This document shows positions 25,423 through 34,853 of a DNA stretch of 64,000 nt, in pieces; within the stretch, counting starts at the first letter, position 1, and every line of letters starts with the position of its first letter. Under the pieces are notes generated by a model. That model saw only the letters and a list, made by a program, of their open reading frames with translations. It was not told the DNA's origin and did not search any database. The translations under genes were made by a program, and so were the position numbers. The stretch covers positions 1 through 64,000 of the forward strand of contig DATAOB010000137.1 in assembly GCA_036265935.1 (NCBI GenBank), read 5' to 3'. The DNA is from JAFASC01 sp036265935. Its GTDB lineage: Bacteria > Pseudomonadota > Alphaproteobacteria > Rhizobiales > Beijerinckiaceae.

Positions 25423-26688
25423 TTGTCGGTCGAAGCAGCCCCTATCTATTTGCGTGATGCGGCATCCGTCGTCGATGGGCGTGCGGCGTGGATGCGGCTC
25501 GGCCTCGCCGTGCTCATCGCGACGCTCGGCGGCGTCGGCATGTGGTCGGTTCCCGTCAGCCTTCCGGCAGTCCAGGCGGAGTTCGGCATCGCGCGCGCCG
25601 CAGCCTCGCTGCCGTTCACGCTGACCATGGTGGGATTTGCCTTCGGCGGCATCGCGCTCGGGCGGCTCGCCGACTGGCGCGGGGTCGCTCTGCCACTCAT
25701 GATCGGCGCGATCGCGCTTGCTTGCGGCTATGTCGCGGCGGGTCTTGCGCCGAGCCTGCCGGCCTTCGCTCTGGCGCAGGGCGCGCTCATCGGCTTCGGC
25801 AGCGCCGCGAGCTTTGGGCCGCTGATCGCCGACATATCGCACTGGTTTGAGCGCCGCCGCGGGATCGCCGTCGCGATCTGCGCGGCCGGCAATTATGTTG
25901 CCGGAACCGTCTGGCCGCCAACGATCCAGCACTTCATCGAAACATCCGGCTGGCGCGCGACCCATATCGGGATCGGCATTTTCTGCGCCGCGACCTTGCT
26001 GCCGCTCGCCTGGTTCATGCGGCGGCGCCCGCCCGGCCACGCCGCGGCGCAGGACGGGACGCCCGCGGCGTTCGTGGCACCCGATATTGGCCTTTCGCCG
26101 CGCGCTCTCCAGGTGCTGCTCTGCATTGCTGGGGTCGCCTGCTGTGTCGCAATGGCGATGCCGCAGGTGCATATCGTGGCCTATTGCGGCGATCTCGGCT
26201 ACGGCGCGGCGCGGGGCGCCGAGATGCTGTCGTTGATGCTTGCCTGCGGGATTGTCAGCCGCATCGGCTCCGGATTCGTCGCCGACAGGATCGGCGGCCT
26301 CGCGACGCTGCTCCTCGGCTCGGTGCTGCAGGGGCTGGCGCTGCTTCTCTACCTCATGTTCGACGGGCTCGCCTCGCTTTACCTCATTTCCGGCCTGTTC
26401 GGCCTCTTCCAGGGTGGCATCGTCCCGAGCTACGCGATTATCGTGCGCGAGCACTTCTCGCCGCGCGAAGCCGGCGCGCGGCTTGGTCTGGTGCTCATGG
26501 CGACCTTGGGCGGCATGGCGCTCGGCGGGTGGATATCGGGATACATCTTCGACCTGACCGGCTCTTACCGCATCGCCTTCTTGAACGGCCTTGCGTGGAA
26601 TCTCCTCAACGGCGTGATCGCGCTTTGGCTCTTGCTGCGCGAGCGTCGAGGACCATTCGTCCGAATGCCGGCGGACGCGGCGACGTGA
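25423..26688 (+). CDS. Major facilitator superfamily transporter
   Basis: About 421 residues if started at the TTG at 25423. A GTG at 25360 and an ATG at 25492 are other choices, and none has a clear ribosome-binding site. Twelve membrane segments in two halves are visible. The motif A loop between helices 2 and 3 reads GRLADWRG, and the second-half equivalent reads GFVADRIGGL. Helix 4 region GSAASFGPLIADISHWFERRRG and the repeat arrangement fit monocarboxylate or oxalate-formate-type MFS carriers. The gene is divergent from livK. The substrate is unknown. Confidence 0.83.
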   Translation: MSVEAAPIYLRDAASVVDGRAAWMRLGLAVLIATLGGVGMWSVPVSLPAVQAEFGIARAAASLPFTLTMVGFAFGGIALGRLADWRGVALPLMIGAIALACGYVAAGLAPSLPAFALAQGALIGFGSAASFGPLIADISHWFERRRGIAVAICAAGNYVAGTVWPPTIQHFIETSGWRATHIGIGIFCAATLLPLAWFMRRRPPGHAAAQDGTPAAFVAPDIGLSPRALQVLLCIAGVACCVAMAMPQVHIVAYCGDLGYGAARGAEMLSLMLACGIVSRIGSGFVADRIGGLATLLLGSVLQGLALLLYLMFDGLASLYLISGLFGLFQGGIVPSYAIIVREHFSPREAGARLGLVLMATLGGMALGGWISGYIFDLTGSYRIAFLNGLAWNLLNGVIALWLLLRERRGPFVRMPADAAT

Positions 26689-26773
26689 TTAACTAGGCGG
26701 GTGAACAGGCGGGGCGCCGCCCTCCCATTGGCAAAAGCCGTGCTTGCGCTTACCGCATGTTCTCCGGCGCGGT

Positions 26774-27625
26774 ATGAACAGAGCCCCTTTCATTCTTCTC
26801 GGCCTCGGCGGGTCGGTGGCAATCGCCGCCGGCGTCGCTCTTCTTGTGCTCGCGCTCGATACGGCCCCGCACGCAACACGTCCGCCCGGCGCCGCGGAGA
26901 AAGCGCCTGCAGCGGCGCCTGCGTCGCCGCCGGTGAGCGCGGCCTCCGCCGAAGCCCGCGCCGCCGGACGCAAGACGATCGAGGCGCGCATCGCGCAGGT
27001 GCCGGAATATCAGCGCTTCTTCGATCGCCTGCGTCTAGCCTTGCCCTCGCAATACGAGATGACCCTGAACACTTTTGCCGATCGGCTTGTCGCCACCGGC
27101 AAAGAGCAGTCGGTCGATCTCTATCTATCCGAGGCAATGCGCGATTTGCGGCAGACTCGGGGGGCCCTCGCCGCGAAAGCCGATGCTGCTTCTCTTGCCC
27201 GTATCTTCGATGTGCAGCTCGCCATGCTCGACGCGCTGTCGAAAACCGACCAGCGGCTCTGCGTCGACTTCCTTTATGGCGGGGCGAGCGAGGCGTTCTA
27301 CCAGTTCTCGGCGCAGCACCGGCAATTGGCGAGCAACATGGCGATCGCCGGACTCGATGCGATCGTTGATGGCCAGGCGAAGAAAAACGAACGCCAGCCG
27401 CCGACCGATGCCGACTTCCTGTTGCTCGAAAAGGCAATGGCCGGCAAGGGGCTGTCGCAGCCGGAGATCGAGGCACTCTTGGACGGGAAAACCCCCAACC
27501 CGCCGCTTGAGGACGCACGGCTATGCCAGGCAGGGCGCGTTTATCTGGAAATGCTGAAGACGCTGCCCGAGTCGGTGCGGCTGCGCATCTACGCGCTTGC
27601 CGTGGAGCTCATGGCCCGCTCGTGA
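26774..27625 (+). CDS. Membrane-anchored protein of unknown function
   Basis: 283 residues from the ATG at 26774. One N-terminal membrane segment (about residues 6-28) is followed by a Pro/Ala-rich linker (30-70) and then a mostly helical domain, probably periplasmic. Recognisable stretches are QVPEYQRFFDRLRLALPSQY and LSKTDQRLCVDFLYGG, with a second Cys near the C-terminus (EDARLCQAGRVYLEMLKTLP). I do not recognise the family. It sits 85 bases after the MFS gene and 90 bases before the CBS gene, in the same direction. Confidence 0.7.
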   Translation: MNRAPFILLGLGGSVAIAAGVALLVLALDTAPHATRPPGAAEKAPAAAPASPPVSAASAEARAAGRKTIEARIAQVPEYQRFFDRLRLALPSQYEMTLNTFADRLVATGKEQSVDLYLSEAMRDLRQTRGALAAKADAASLARIFDVQLAMLDALSKTDQRLCVDFLYGGASEAFYQFSAQHRQLASNMAIAGLDAIVDGQAKKNERQPPTDADFLLLEKAMAGKGLSQPEIEALLDGKTPNPPLEDARLCQAGRVYLEMLKTLPESVRLRIYALAVELMARS

Positions 27626-27715
27626 GCCGATCGCGCCCGAGTGCGCGGATTTGCTTGCGGAGGGCCGGGAAGCAAGCCATCTTTGCCGGCGAGGAAACGA
27701 AACAGGAGGCTCGCG

Positions 27716-28147
27716 ATGGCAGTCGCCAGCATACTCGCGCAGAAGGGACGAGAGGTCGTCACGGCTTCGCCCGATCGGACTCTGCAGGATGTCGCGACGA
27801 TATTGGCGGAGCGTAAAATCGGCGCCATCGTCATCACCGATGGCCAGGGGAAAGTCCTCGGCATGCTTTCGGAGCGCGACATCGTGCGGGCGATGGCACG
27901 GCAAGGCGCGGGCGCGCTCGACGATCCGGTGTCGCGTCACATGACCGAGCGTGTCGTCACGACGACAGAGGACGCGACGATTCCGGGTACGATGGAGCTG
28001 ATGACGTCGGGCCGTTTTCGCCATCTTCCCGTCGTCGCAAACGATCGGCTCGTCGGGCTGATCTCGATTGGCGACATCGTCAAATGGCGGCTCGCCGAGA
28101 TTGAAAGCGAGCATCAGGCGCTCAGGGAATATATCGCGACGGCGTGA
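27716..28147 (+). CDS. CBS-domain pair protein
   Basis: 143 residues from the ATG at 27716, which has CAGGAGG eight bases upstream. Two CBS domains cover the whole protein: VVTASPDRTLQDVATILAE with GAIVITDGQGKVLGMLSERD, and MTERVVTTTEDATI with RFRHLPVVANDRLVGLISIG. Stand-alone CBS pairs bind adenosine nucleotides and act as energy sensors or bind partner proteins. The protein is cytoplasmic. No partner is evident next door. Confidence 0.92.
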   Translation: MAVASILAQKGREVVTASPDRTLQDVATILAERKIGAIVITDGQGKVLGMLSERDIVRAMARQGAGALDDPVSRHMTERVVTTTEDATIPGTMELMTSGRFRHLPVVANDRLVGLISIGDIVKWRLAEIESEHQALREYIATA

Positions 28148-28171
28148 ATTCGCTCGCGCCGGCCTTGCCGG

Positions 28172-29218
28172 CTAGATCGTCCGACGCCGCCCGACTGAGA
28201 CCGTCGCGAGGTGATGCTCGATGTCGTTCAGCGAGCGGCGCACGGCTTCGCGACCGCTGGCGATAAGCTCGTCGGCCAAATGGAAATCGAATAGACCAAA
28301 CCGGCCGAGGCCTCGCGCGCTGATCGTGACATCTGGCGGATCGCCGGCAAGGCGGGAACGGGCGATCCGGTCTTGCGTGATGTTGAGCGCATCGAGAACC
28401 GTGCTGGCAATCCCCGGCGCACCATCTTCGCCGCGGCCGAAGGTGCGGCGGAAGAAACCGGTGCGTTCAGGTGATCCGCCGTGGGGCGGCTCGACCGTGT
28501 TCGCCGCCACGTCGAGCGCCTGCAGGGTCTGATCGACCACAACGCGATCGCTGATGACCGTGCCGCGGAACATCGTGTCGCCGATAAGGTTGACGGCGAT
28601 GACCAGGTCGGCGCCAAGCGCGCGGCAGACGGCGACGGGAACGGGATTGACCAGCGCGCCATCGAACAGCCAGCGGCCGTTCCACTTCACCGGCTCGAAA
28701 ACGCCAGGCATGGCGTATGAGGCGCGGATCGCCTCGACGATCGGGCCGCGCGTCAGCCACACTTCGTGTCCGGAGCCGACTTCCGTCGCGACGGCGGCGA
28801 ACGCGGTCGGCATGTCCTCGATCCGGATATCCGCCAGCTCACGCTCGAGGCGGGTCTTAAGCCGGCCGCCGCTGAAGAGGCCACTGCCGGAAAACGAAAG
28901 GTCCAAAAGGCTGAACATCCGCCGGCGTGTCAGCGCCCGGGCAAAGCTCTCGAGTGGCTCGATCTTGCCCCCGGCAAAGCAGCCGCCAACGACCGCCCCA
29001 ATCGATGTCCCGGCGACCACGTCCGGCACGATGCCGTTGCTGACCAGCTCCTGCAGAACGCCGATATGCGACCATCCGCGCGCGGCGCCGGCTCCAAGCG
29101 CGACCCCAACCTTCGGCTTCGGCCGGGGCTGAGCCCGCTCGGGCAGCTTGATCACGCCCTCGCTGTGGGGGGGTCTTGTCTCCGGGGTTTTGCGCAGCAG
29201 CGACAACATGTTAACCAC
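28172..29218 (-). CDS. Patatin-like phospholipase (RssA family)
   Basis: 348 residues. The patatin fold has the oxyanion loop GAGAARGWSHIGVL, nucleophile elbow GTSIG (Ser), and the second catalytic residue in the DGALVNP block. This is the Ser-Asp dyad of bacterial patatins such as RssA. The N-terminal 30 residues are polar and the C-terminal 120 residues are probably a lid or accessory domain. It hydrolyses membrane lipids or acylglycerols. The gene is convergent with the CBS gene (24 bases between stops). Confidence 0.9.
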   Translation of the reverse strand: MVNMLSLLRKTPETRPPHSEGVIKLPERAQPRPKPKVGVALGAGAARGWSHIGVLQELVSNGIVPDVVAGTSIGAVVGGCFAGGKIEPLESFARALTRRRMFSLLDLSFSGSGLFSGGRLKTRLERELADIRIEDMPTAFAAVATEVGSGHEVWLTRGPIVEAIRASYAMPGVFEPVKWNGRWLFDGALVNPVPVAVCRALGADLVIAVNLIGDTMFRGTVISDRVVVDQTLQALDVAANTVEPPHGGSPERTGFFRRTFGRGEDGAPGIASTVLDALNITQDRIARSRLAGDPPDVTISARGLGRFGLFDFHLADELIASGREAVRRSLNDIEHHLATVSVGRRRTI

Positions 29219-29304
29219 TCTGGATACGCAACGCTGATCTAGTCATCCGGTTCTATGGTCGTAAGGCTGCGCTCGGAAGATGGCGAAAAGTTTAAGCATC
29301 ACGG

Positions 29305-29727
29305 TTACTTAATAGGATCGAGGATCAGCCGCGAAGCGCCTGGCAACTCGACGCGGCGGTAGAAGCAAGACTTGCGCCCGGTGTGGCAGCTCTTTCCGTC
29401 CCCCCCTACGGCTACTCTCAGGAGAAGGGCATCTTGATCGCAATCGATCCGCAGCTCTGTGACGGTTTGCACCTGTCCTGACGTATCGCCCTTGCGCCAC
29501 AAGGACTTGCGCGAGCGCGACCAGTAATGCGCGACGCCGGTCTCGATTGTGAGCCGCAGCGCTTCCTCATTCATGTAGGCGACCATAAGCGCCGCCCCAG
29601 TATGCACGTCGGTCGTGACGCAGACGATCAGCCCGTCAGCATCGAAGCGGGGCGCAAAAACGTCGCCTTCCTCCAATTCGGACTTGGAAGCCGCTGTCGA
29701 AAATTGCATTGTCGGCCTGCTTGTCAT
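29305..29727 (-). CDS. hisI: Phosphoribosyl-AMP cyclohydrolase HisI
   Basis: 140 residues. The fold is unmistakable: VAYMNEEALRLTIETGVAHYWSR is the N-terminal block (read in pieces VAYMNEEALRLTIETG and AHYWSRSRKSLWRKG), then DCDQDALLLRV with the metal-binding Asp/Cys, and CHTGRKSCFYR with the zinc Cys residues. It opens the purine ring of PR-AMP, step 3 of histidine biosynthesis. It is a stand-alone HisI without fused HisE, and no other his gene lies in the window, as is common in alphaproteobacteria. Confidence 0.96.
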   Translation of the reverse strand: MTSRPTMQFSTAASKSELEEGDVFAPRFDADGLIVCVTTDVHTGAALMVAYMNEEALRLTIETGVAHYWSRSRKSLWRKGDTSGQVQTVTELRIDCDQDALLLRVAVGGDGKSCHTGRKSCFYRRVELPGASRLILDPIK

Positions 29728-29802
29728 GATCCTGAGATAAGGGCACTCGCTGGCGACGGGAGGCGCACGCGGGCGGCATACATGCGGCTATATGGAGTGG
29801 CA

Positions 29803-31344
29803 ATGGCGCACGAGGGCGAGTGGGAGCTCAAGTTCGAGCTCGATCAGACGCAAGGCAGTAGCGAGGGTTCTGCTCCATGGTTGCCGGACGGCATCCGTGC
29901 AGCGACGCCACGCACGCTTCAGACGATCTATTACGACACGCCGAAAGAAAAGCTGCGCAAGCGCCACACCGCGCTTCGTGTCCGCAAATCCGGCGACGAG
30001 TTTCTGCAGACGATAAAGCAGAACGGCGTCGGAAATTTCGCTCGCGGCGAGTGGGAACAGTCGATCGATAGACCGCAGCCGCGTTTACGCGCGGCGCGTG
30101 GTACACCGATCGAGCACTTCATGGCAAAGCGGCGTCAGCGCGAGAAGCTGAAGCCGCTGTTCGAAGTCGACGTGCAACGCCGCTCGTGTGACGTGGTCAA
30201 GGCCAACAGCGTCATTGAAGCTTCGCTCGACGAAGGTCACCTCGAGGCTGAGGGCCACCGGCTGCCGATCCGCGAACTCGAATTCGAGCTGAAACACGGC
30301 GATCCGAGCCACTTGTTCGAAGCCGCGCGCGAAATCGTCGGCAAGGCGCCGCTGCGCCTGAGTTTCCTGAGTAAGGGTGAGCGCGGCTACCGCTTGCGCG
30401 AGCAAAGCCTGACAAAGCCGCTTCCGGCTTCGTCCGCGCAGTTTCGCCGCCGCGCGAGCGCCAAAGAGGCGATGCAAGCGATCGCCCGCACATGCCTGCA
30501 TGACCTCACGAGCAATGTCGGCACGATCGAAGGTGAACATGCGGTGGAAGGCGTGCACAAGACGCGCATCGCCGTGCGCCGGCTGCGGGCGGCGATGACC
30601 CTTTTCAAGAAGATCACAAAAGACGAGGAAAGCGATCGCCTGCGCGGCGAAATGAAGTGGCTCTCCGACCTGCTCGGCGAAGCGCGCGATCTCGACGTGC
30701 TGCAGATGGAGAGCGCCCTGCCGAAAGCACGTGATCTTTCCGGCGGCCGTGAACTCGTCGAGGTCATCGCGCAGAAGCGGCACGCCGCGCATGAGAAGCT
30801 GCTCGAAGCGGCGCGGTCGCAGCGCTTTTATCTCTTTCTCATCGATCTCGTGCGATGGATCGAAGACGGCAACTGGCTGAAAGTTAAATCGAAGCAGGGA
30901 GACCGGCCAGTCGCCCGCTTTGCGCGCACGGCGATCGCGCGCCGCCGCAAGCGTCTCCTGAAAAGAGCGGATCACCTGAAGAAGCTGGCGCCGCAGGCGC
31001 GCCATCAGGTGCGTATCGACGGCAAGAAGCTGCGCTACATGACGGAGTTCCTGCAGCCGCTTGCAAAAAGCAAGGAGCAGCGGCGCGAGCATCGCCGTTT
31101 CGTCAAGCAGCTGGAAAAGATGCAGACGAGCCTCGGCACCCTGCATGACGCGGAAGCGCGTGGCGATTTCTTCCGCGATATTGCGGAAGCACCGCCGGCG
31201 CTGACGCCGCCGGACGGCGCCGCATCCGCGGCCTTGTCGCTGGCCGAAACTTCGGCCGAAGACGCCGATCTGCTGCGCCAGGCTGCGTCCGCTTGCGGCA
31301 AGATCGCCAAGATCGGGCCGAAGGATATGTTCGCAGGCGCGTGA
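29803..31344 (+). CDS. CYTH-CHAD domain protein (inorganic triphosphatase / polyphosphate-linked)
   Basis: 513 residues from the ATG at 29803, which has GGAG six bases upstream; frames reaching further up overlap hisI. The N-terminal CYTH domain (about 1-210) has the ExExK signature in EGEWELKFELD. The C-terminal CHAD domain (about 225-500) is a helical domain with conserved His and basic residues (EGVHKTRIAVRRLRAAM, HQVRIDGKKLRYMTEF). CYTH domains hydrolyse tripolyphosphate, and CHAD domains bind polyphosphate granules. The protein probably works on polyphosphate in the cytoplasm. Confidence 0.92.
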   Translation: MAHEGEWELKFELDQTQGSSEGSAPWLPDGIRAATPRTLQTIYYDTPKEKLRKRHTALRVRKSGDEFLQTIKQNGVGNFARGEWEQSIDRPQPRLRAARGTPIEHFMAKRRQREKLKPLFEVDVQRRSCDVVKANSVIEASLDEGHLEAEGHRLPIRELEFELKHGDPSHLFEAAREIVGKAPLRLSFLSKGERGYRLREQSLTKPLPASSAQFRRRASAKEAMQAIARTCLHDLTSNVGTIEGEHAVEGVHKTRIAVRRLRAAMTLFKKITKDEESDRLRGEMKWLSDLLGEARDLDVLQMESALPKARDLSGGRELVEVIAQKRHAAHEKLLEAARSQRFYLFLIDLVRWIEDGNWLKVKSKQGDRPVARFARTAIARRRKRLLKRADHLKKLAPQARHQVRIDGKKLRYMTEFLQPLAKSKEQRREHRRFVKQLEKMQTSLGTLHDAEARGDFFRDIAEAPPALTPPDGAASAALSLAETSAEDADLLRQAASACGKIAKIGPKDMFAGA

Positions 31345-31387
31345 TAACGCTACGCGCACCGATCGCGCCAGAGAACGCCGGTTTGGC

Positions 31388-31897
31388 TCAAGGCTGGAGC
31401 AATGCCAGCAACCCGCTGAGCAGTTGGGTCGGCGTCGGTGGGCATCCCCTGATATGCAGATCGACCGGAATTGTTTCGCTCACGCCACCCGCTACAGCAT
31501 AAGTGCCGGCAAAAATGCCCCCGTCGACAGCGCATGCGCCGACCGCCACGACCCATTTCGGGTCGGGAGTGGCGTTGTAGGTGCGCAGTAGCGCCTCGCG
31601 CATGTTCTTTGTGACAGGGCCGGTGACCATCAGCACGTCAGCGTGACGCGGCGAGGCGACAAATCGTAGGCCGAAACGTTCGAGATCGTAAAATGCATTG
31701 CTGAGCGCATGAATTTCCAGTTCGCAGCCGTTGCACGAGCCGGCGTCGACCTCGCGGATGGACAAAGAGCGGCCGAGACGGGCAAACGCCGCGCGATTGA
31801 CGCTCTGCGCAAGCTCCGCCAACGCAGCCTCGTCTGGCGCTGGCGCCGGCTCGGTGAGCGGCCCGTGTGTGAGGCTTTCGAACAGCGTCTTGCGCAT
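31388..31897 (-). CDS. hyfI: Complex I / hydrogenase-4-like small subunit (HyfI/NuoB-like)
   Basis: 169 residues. It is homologous to the small, cluster-bearing subunit of complex I and of group 4 hydrogenases. The Cys ligands of the [4Fe-4S] cluster are all present: two in AGSCNGCELEIHAL, one in VGACAVDGG, one in IRGCPPTPTQLL. It would carry electrons at the interface with the HyfG-like large subunit encoded directly upstream (three bases between stop and start). It is the last gene of the six-gene membrane-complex operon. Confidence 0.88.
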   Translation of the reverse strand: MRKTLFESLTHGPLTEPAPAPDEAALAELAQSVNRAAFARLGRSLSIREVDAGSCNGCELEIHALSNAFYDLERFGLRFVASPRHADVLMVTGPVTKNMREALLRTYNATPDPKWVVAVGACAVDGGIFAGTYAVAGGVSETIPVDLHIRGCPPTPTQLLSGLLALLQP

Positions 31898-31900
31898 GAC

Positions 31901-33409
31901 CTACAGATCGTGTCCGGAATACGAGCAGTTGAACGATTTATTGCAGAGCGGGAAGTCGGCGACGATATTGTTCTCGATCGCGACCTCCAAGATCGGCCAC
32001 TGAAACCATGAGGCGTCGCGCAAATGGCAACGCGCCACGCGAGCATTGCCATCGAGTCGCAGCCACACCAAGACGTCGCCGCGGAAGGCTTCGATGAAGC
32101 CGAGGCCTTCGCCGGTGCCGAGCTCTGACGGGATTATGGTGATCGTCTCGCCGGCAGGCAATCCGGCGAGAAGCTGATCGATCAGACTTAGGCTCTGCTC
32201 GATTTCGCGAATGCGAATCCAGACGCGTGCATTGACATCGCCGGCTTCCAGAACGGGCACCTCGAAATCGAGCTCGCCGTAAGGTGCGTAGCCGGGATTG
32301 CGCCGCGCATCGAAGCCGCGTCCGGACGCGCGCCCGACAAAGCCCCCCGCCCCGAACTGTCGGGCGTAATCTTGCCGCACAATGCCGGTTGTCACGGTGC
32401 GGTCCTGCAGCGAGGCGGTCTCGTCATAGAGATCGATCAGCCGCGGAAAAATACGACGCGCCTCCGCCAGCAGCTTTTGCAGGTGCTCAATGCCATCGGC
32501 GGAAATATCGCGTGCAACGCCGCTGGGGACGATCATGTCCATCATTAGGCGGTGGCCGAAACAGGCTTCCGCCACACGCAAGGTCCGCTCGCGCAAAATG
32601 CCGCACTGCGCGTGCATGAGCGAGAACGACGCGTCATTGCAGATCGCGCCGATATCGCCGAAATGATTGGCGATGCGCTCGAGTTCCGACATGAGCGCGC
32701 GCAGATAGAGCGCGCGGGGAGGAGCGGAGATCTGCAAGGCCGCTTCCGCCGCCTGCGCAAAGGCCCAGGCATAAGCCACCGTGCTATCGCCGGACGTGCG
32801 CCCGGCGAGCTTCGCGGCCAGCTCTAGCGAAGCACCCGTCATCAACGCCTCGATTCCCTTGTGCACCCAGCCGAGTCGCTGCTCCAGCCGCACGACGTAC
32901 TCGCCGTTGGCGGTGAAACGGAAATGTCCCGGTTCGATGATTCCGGCATGAACCGGGCCGACCGGTATCTGATGCAGTGCTTCTCCTTGGACCGGCAGGA
33001 ACGCGTAAGGCGCGTGCTGCTGCGCGGCTTTCCTATCCCCAAGCGGATGAGCAACATCCCAAAAACCGAGATCAAGCCATGGCCGCGTATCCGGCGCACC
33101 TTCGGCTTCGAGCCCAAACAAATCGCGGATGACGCGCTCCAAACGAATTGCCGGCGGGTGGCGCGCCGCGACGCTTGGATAGAGTCCCGCCTCTGCGCGA
33201 TAGCTGATCACGGCAATGTCGCTCTCGTCCTCTACGAGCAACGCCATGTACACGTCTTCCGCATCGGCCCATAGGCCGAGCATCGTGCAGCGCCCCGACG
33301 CCAGATGCTCGATTGCTTGCTGCCAACCTTCGCTGCCGACAATTGTGCGAGGCCAGGGCCGGTGCTGCGCAGCCCTGTCAGTATGCCGGATGCTGTCGAG
33401 GAGCGTCAC
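31901..33409 (-). CDS. hyfG: Hydrogenase-like large subunit without NiFe ligands (HyfG/EhrL-like)
   Basis: 502 residues, fusing a NuoC-like N-terminal part (1-150) with a NuoD/HycE-like large subunit. EPGHFRFTANGEYVVRLEQR and LGWVHKGIEALM place it in the group 4 hydrogenase lineage. Where true hydrogenases have a CxxC pair (RVCGIC), this protein reads KLAGRTSGDSTVAYAW. The C-terminal CxxC is reduced to one Cys in NKSFNCSYSGHDL. It therefore cannot hold a standard NiFe centre. The loss matches the energy-converting-hydrogenase-related (Ehr) type and Hyf-like complexes of unknown substrate. It lies five bases from hyfF and three from hyfI. Confidence 0.88.
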   Translation of the reverse strand: MTLLDSIRHTDRAAQHRPWPRTIVGSEGWQQAIEHLASGRCTMLGLWADAEDVYMALLVEDESDIAVISYRAEAGLYPSVAARHPPAIRLERVIRDLFGLEAEGAPDTRPWLDLGFWDVAHPLGDRKAAQQHAPYAFLPVQGEALHQIPVGPVHAGIIEPGHFRFTANGEYVVRLEQRLGWVHKGIEALMTGASLELAAKLAGRTSGDSTVAYAWAFAQAAEAALQISAPPRALYLRALMSELERIANHFGDIGAICNDASFSLMHAQCGILRERTLRVAEACFGHRLMMDMIVPSGVARDISADGIEHLQKLLAEARRIFPRLIDLYDETASLQDRTVTTGIVRQDYARQFGAGGFVGRASGRGFDARRNPGYAPYGELDFEVPVLEAGDVNARVWIRIREIEQSLSLIDQLLAGLPAGETITIIPSELGTGEGLGFIEAFRGDVLVWLRLDGNARVARCHLRDASWFQWPILEVAIENNIVADFPLCNKSFNCSYSGHDL

Positions 33410-33413
33410 GGGT

Positions 33414-34853
33414 CTATCCCAGCAGCTTCGCGACGTTCTGGAATCCGACCACCAGGACCGGCGGCATGTAGATCCCGACCATCAGCACGATGGCGAAGTG
33501 CGCGAACATCGGGACGAAAGAAGCCTCTGCCGGCGCCGTCGGGCCGCGCGGCTCGCCAAATGCGATCGTGTTGAGCCGCAGAAACAGGCCACCGAGCGCG
33601 ATCAAGATGCCGAAGGCGAGAGCGATCGCGAGCCACGGCGCGCGCGCGAACGTTGAGCTCACGACCAAGAATTCGCTCATGAAAATGCCGAGCGGCGGCA
33701 ACCCGGCAATGGCGACGACGCCGAGGACCAATCCCCAGCCGAGCACCGGATTGGTCACCGTCAATCCGCCGACATCGGCGATCCGTTGTGTGCCTTTCAC
33801 CTGTGCAATGTGACCCACTGCAAAGAAGATCGCTGACTTGGTTAGCGAATGCATGGTCATGTGCAGGAGACCGGCAAAATTTGCGAGTGCGCCGCCCATG
33901 CCGAAGGCAAACACGATGATGCCCATATGCTCGATCGAGGAATAAGCGAACATGCGTTTGATGTCGCGCCGGCGATACAACATGAACGCAGCGAATATGC
34001 AGGAGATCAAGCCCATCGTGACCATCAGCGGGCCTGGCGCGATCGCCGCCGGGTTGAGCGCGAGCAGCATCTTGAAGCGCAGCAGCGCGTAGAGGGCGAC
34101 ATTGAGGAGGAGGCCCGACAGCACTGCCGAAATCGGCGTCGGACCTTCGGCATGCGCATCGGGAAGCCAGGCGTGCAGCGGCGCCAGACCCACTTTCGTT
34201 CCATATCCCAGCAACAGGAAGACGAAGGCGACATTAAGCAGCGCCGGATCGAATTTAGCTGCGTGTTGCACCAGCTCGGTCCACACCATCGCGTCGAGGC
34301 CTTCGCCGATGACCGGCCGAGCAGCCATGTAGACGAGAATCGTGCCAAACAGCGCCAACGCAATGCCGACGCTGCCGAGAATGAAATATTTCCAGGCTGC
34401 CTCCAGAGCTTCATGCGTGCGGTAGATGCCAACCATAAGAACGGTGGTCAGCGTCGCAATCTCGATCGCGACCCACATCAGGCCGATATTGTTGGCGATC
34501 AGCGTGAGGTTCATGGCAAACATCAGCATCTGATACATGGCGTGATAAAAGCGCACCGAGGTGGGCGTCAGCCGGGCTATATCTATCTCATGGCCGATAT
34601 AGCTCGCGCTGAACACACTCGTGGTAAAACCAACGAACGTGGTCAGCACGATGAACACCTTGTTCAGGTCATCGACCAGCAGATACGGCCCGGGAGTCAC
34701 TTGGACAAAGAACAGCAACAGCGCCATCATAAAGGTAAGCAGCGCCGCCAGCATGTTGAGTCGCGCAGTCAGCCGATAATCGCGGAGCGTCGCCAGCACT
34801 GCGGCCGAGAGCACGGGGATGAGCAGGACACCTGCGAGCGCAAGGAAATTCAT
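33414..34853 (-). CDS. hyfF: Antiporter-like proton-channel subunit (HyfF-like)
   Basis: 479 residues, about 14 membrane segments. The ion-translocation residues of Mrp/NuoLMN proteins are present: Glu in WVAIEIATLTTVLM, the key Lys in GYGTKVGLAPLHAWLPDAHA, and a further Lys in MHSLTKSAIFF. It belongs to the NuoM-like antiporter family and should pump H+ or Na+ as part of the complex. Start and stop overlap or abut the neighbouring hyf genes (hyfE by four bases). Confidence 0.9.
   Translation of the reverse strand: MNFLALAGVLLIPVLSAAVLATLRDYRLTARLNMLAALLTFMMALLLFFVQVTPGPYLLVDDLNKVFIVLTTFVGFTTSVFSASYIGHEIDIARLTPTSVRFYHAMYQMLMFAMNLTLIANNIGLMWVAIEIATLTTVLMVGIYRTHEALEAAWKYFILGSVGIALALFGTILVYMAARPVIGEGLDAMVWTELVQHAAKFDPALLNVAFVFLLLGYGTKVGLAPLHAWLPDAHAEGPTPISAVLSGLLLNVALYALLRFKMLLALNPAAIAPGPLMVTMGLISCIFAAFMLYRRRDIKRMFAYSSIEHMGIIVFAFGMGGALANFAGLLHMTMHSLTKSAIFFAVGHIAQVKGTQRIADVGGLTVTNPVLGWGLVLGVVAIAGLPPLGIFMSEFLVVSSTFARAPWLAIALAFGILIALGGLFLRLNTIAFGEPRGPTAPAEASFVPMFAHFAIVLMVGIYMPPVLVVGFQNVAKLLG

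Noticed and set aside
28155..28170. Short GCCGG/CCGGC hairpin between the CBS and patatin genes
   Set aside because: Stem of about five pairs and no T-run; not convincing as a terminator.
31901..33409. Annotation of the large subunit as a NiFe hydrogenase
   Set aside because: The NiFe-binding CxxC pairs are missing, so the homology is real but the activity cannot be inferred.
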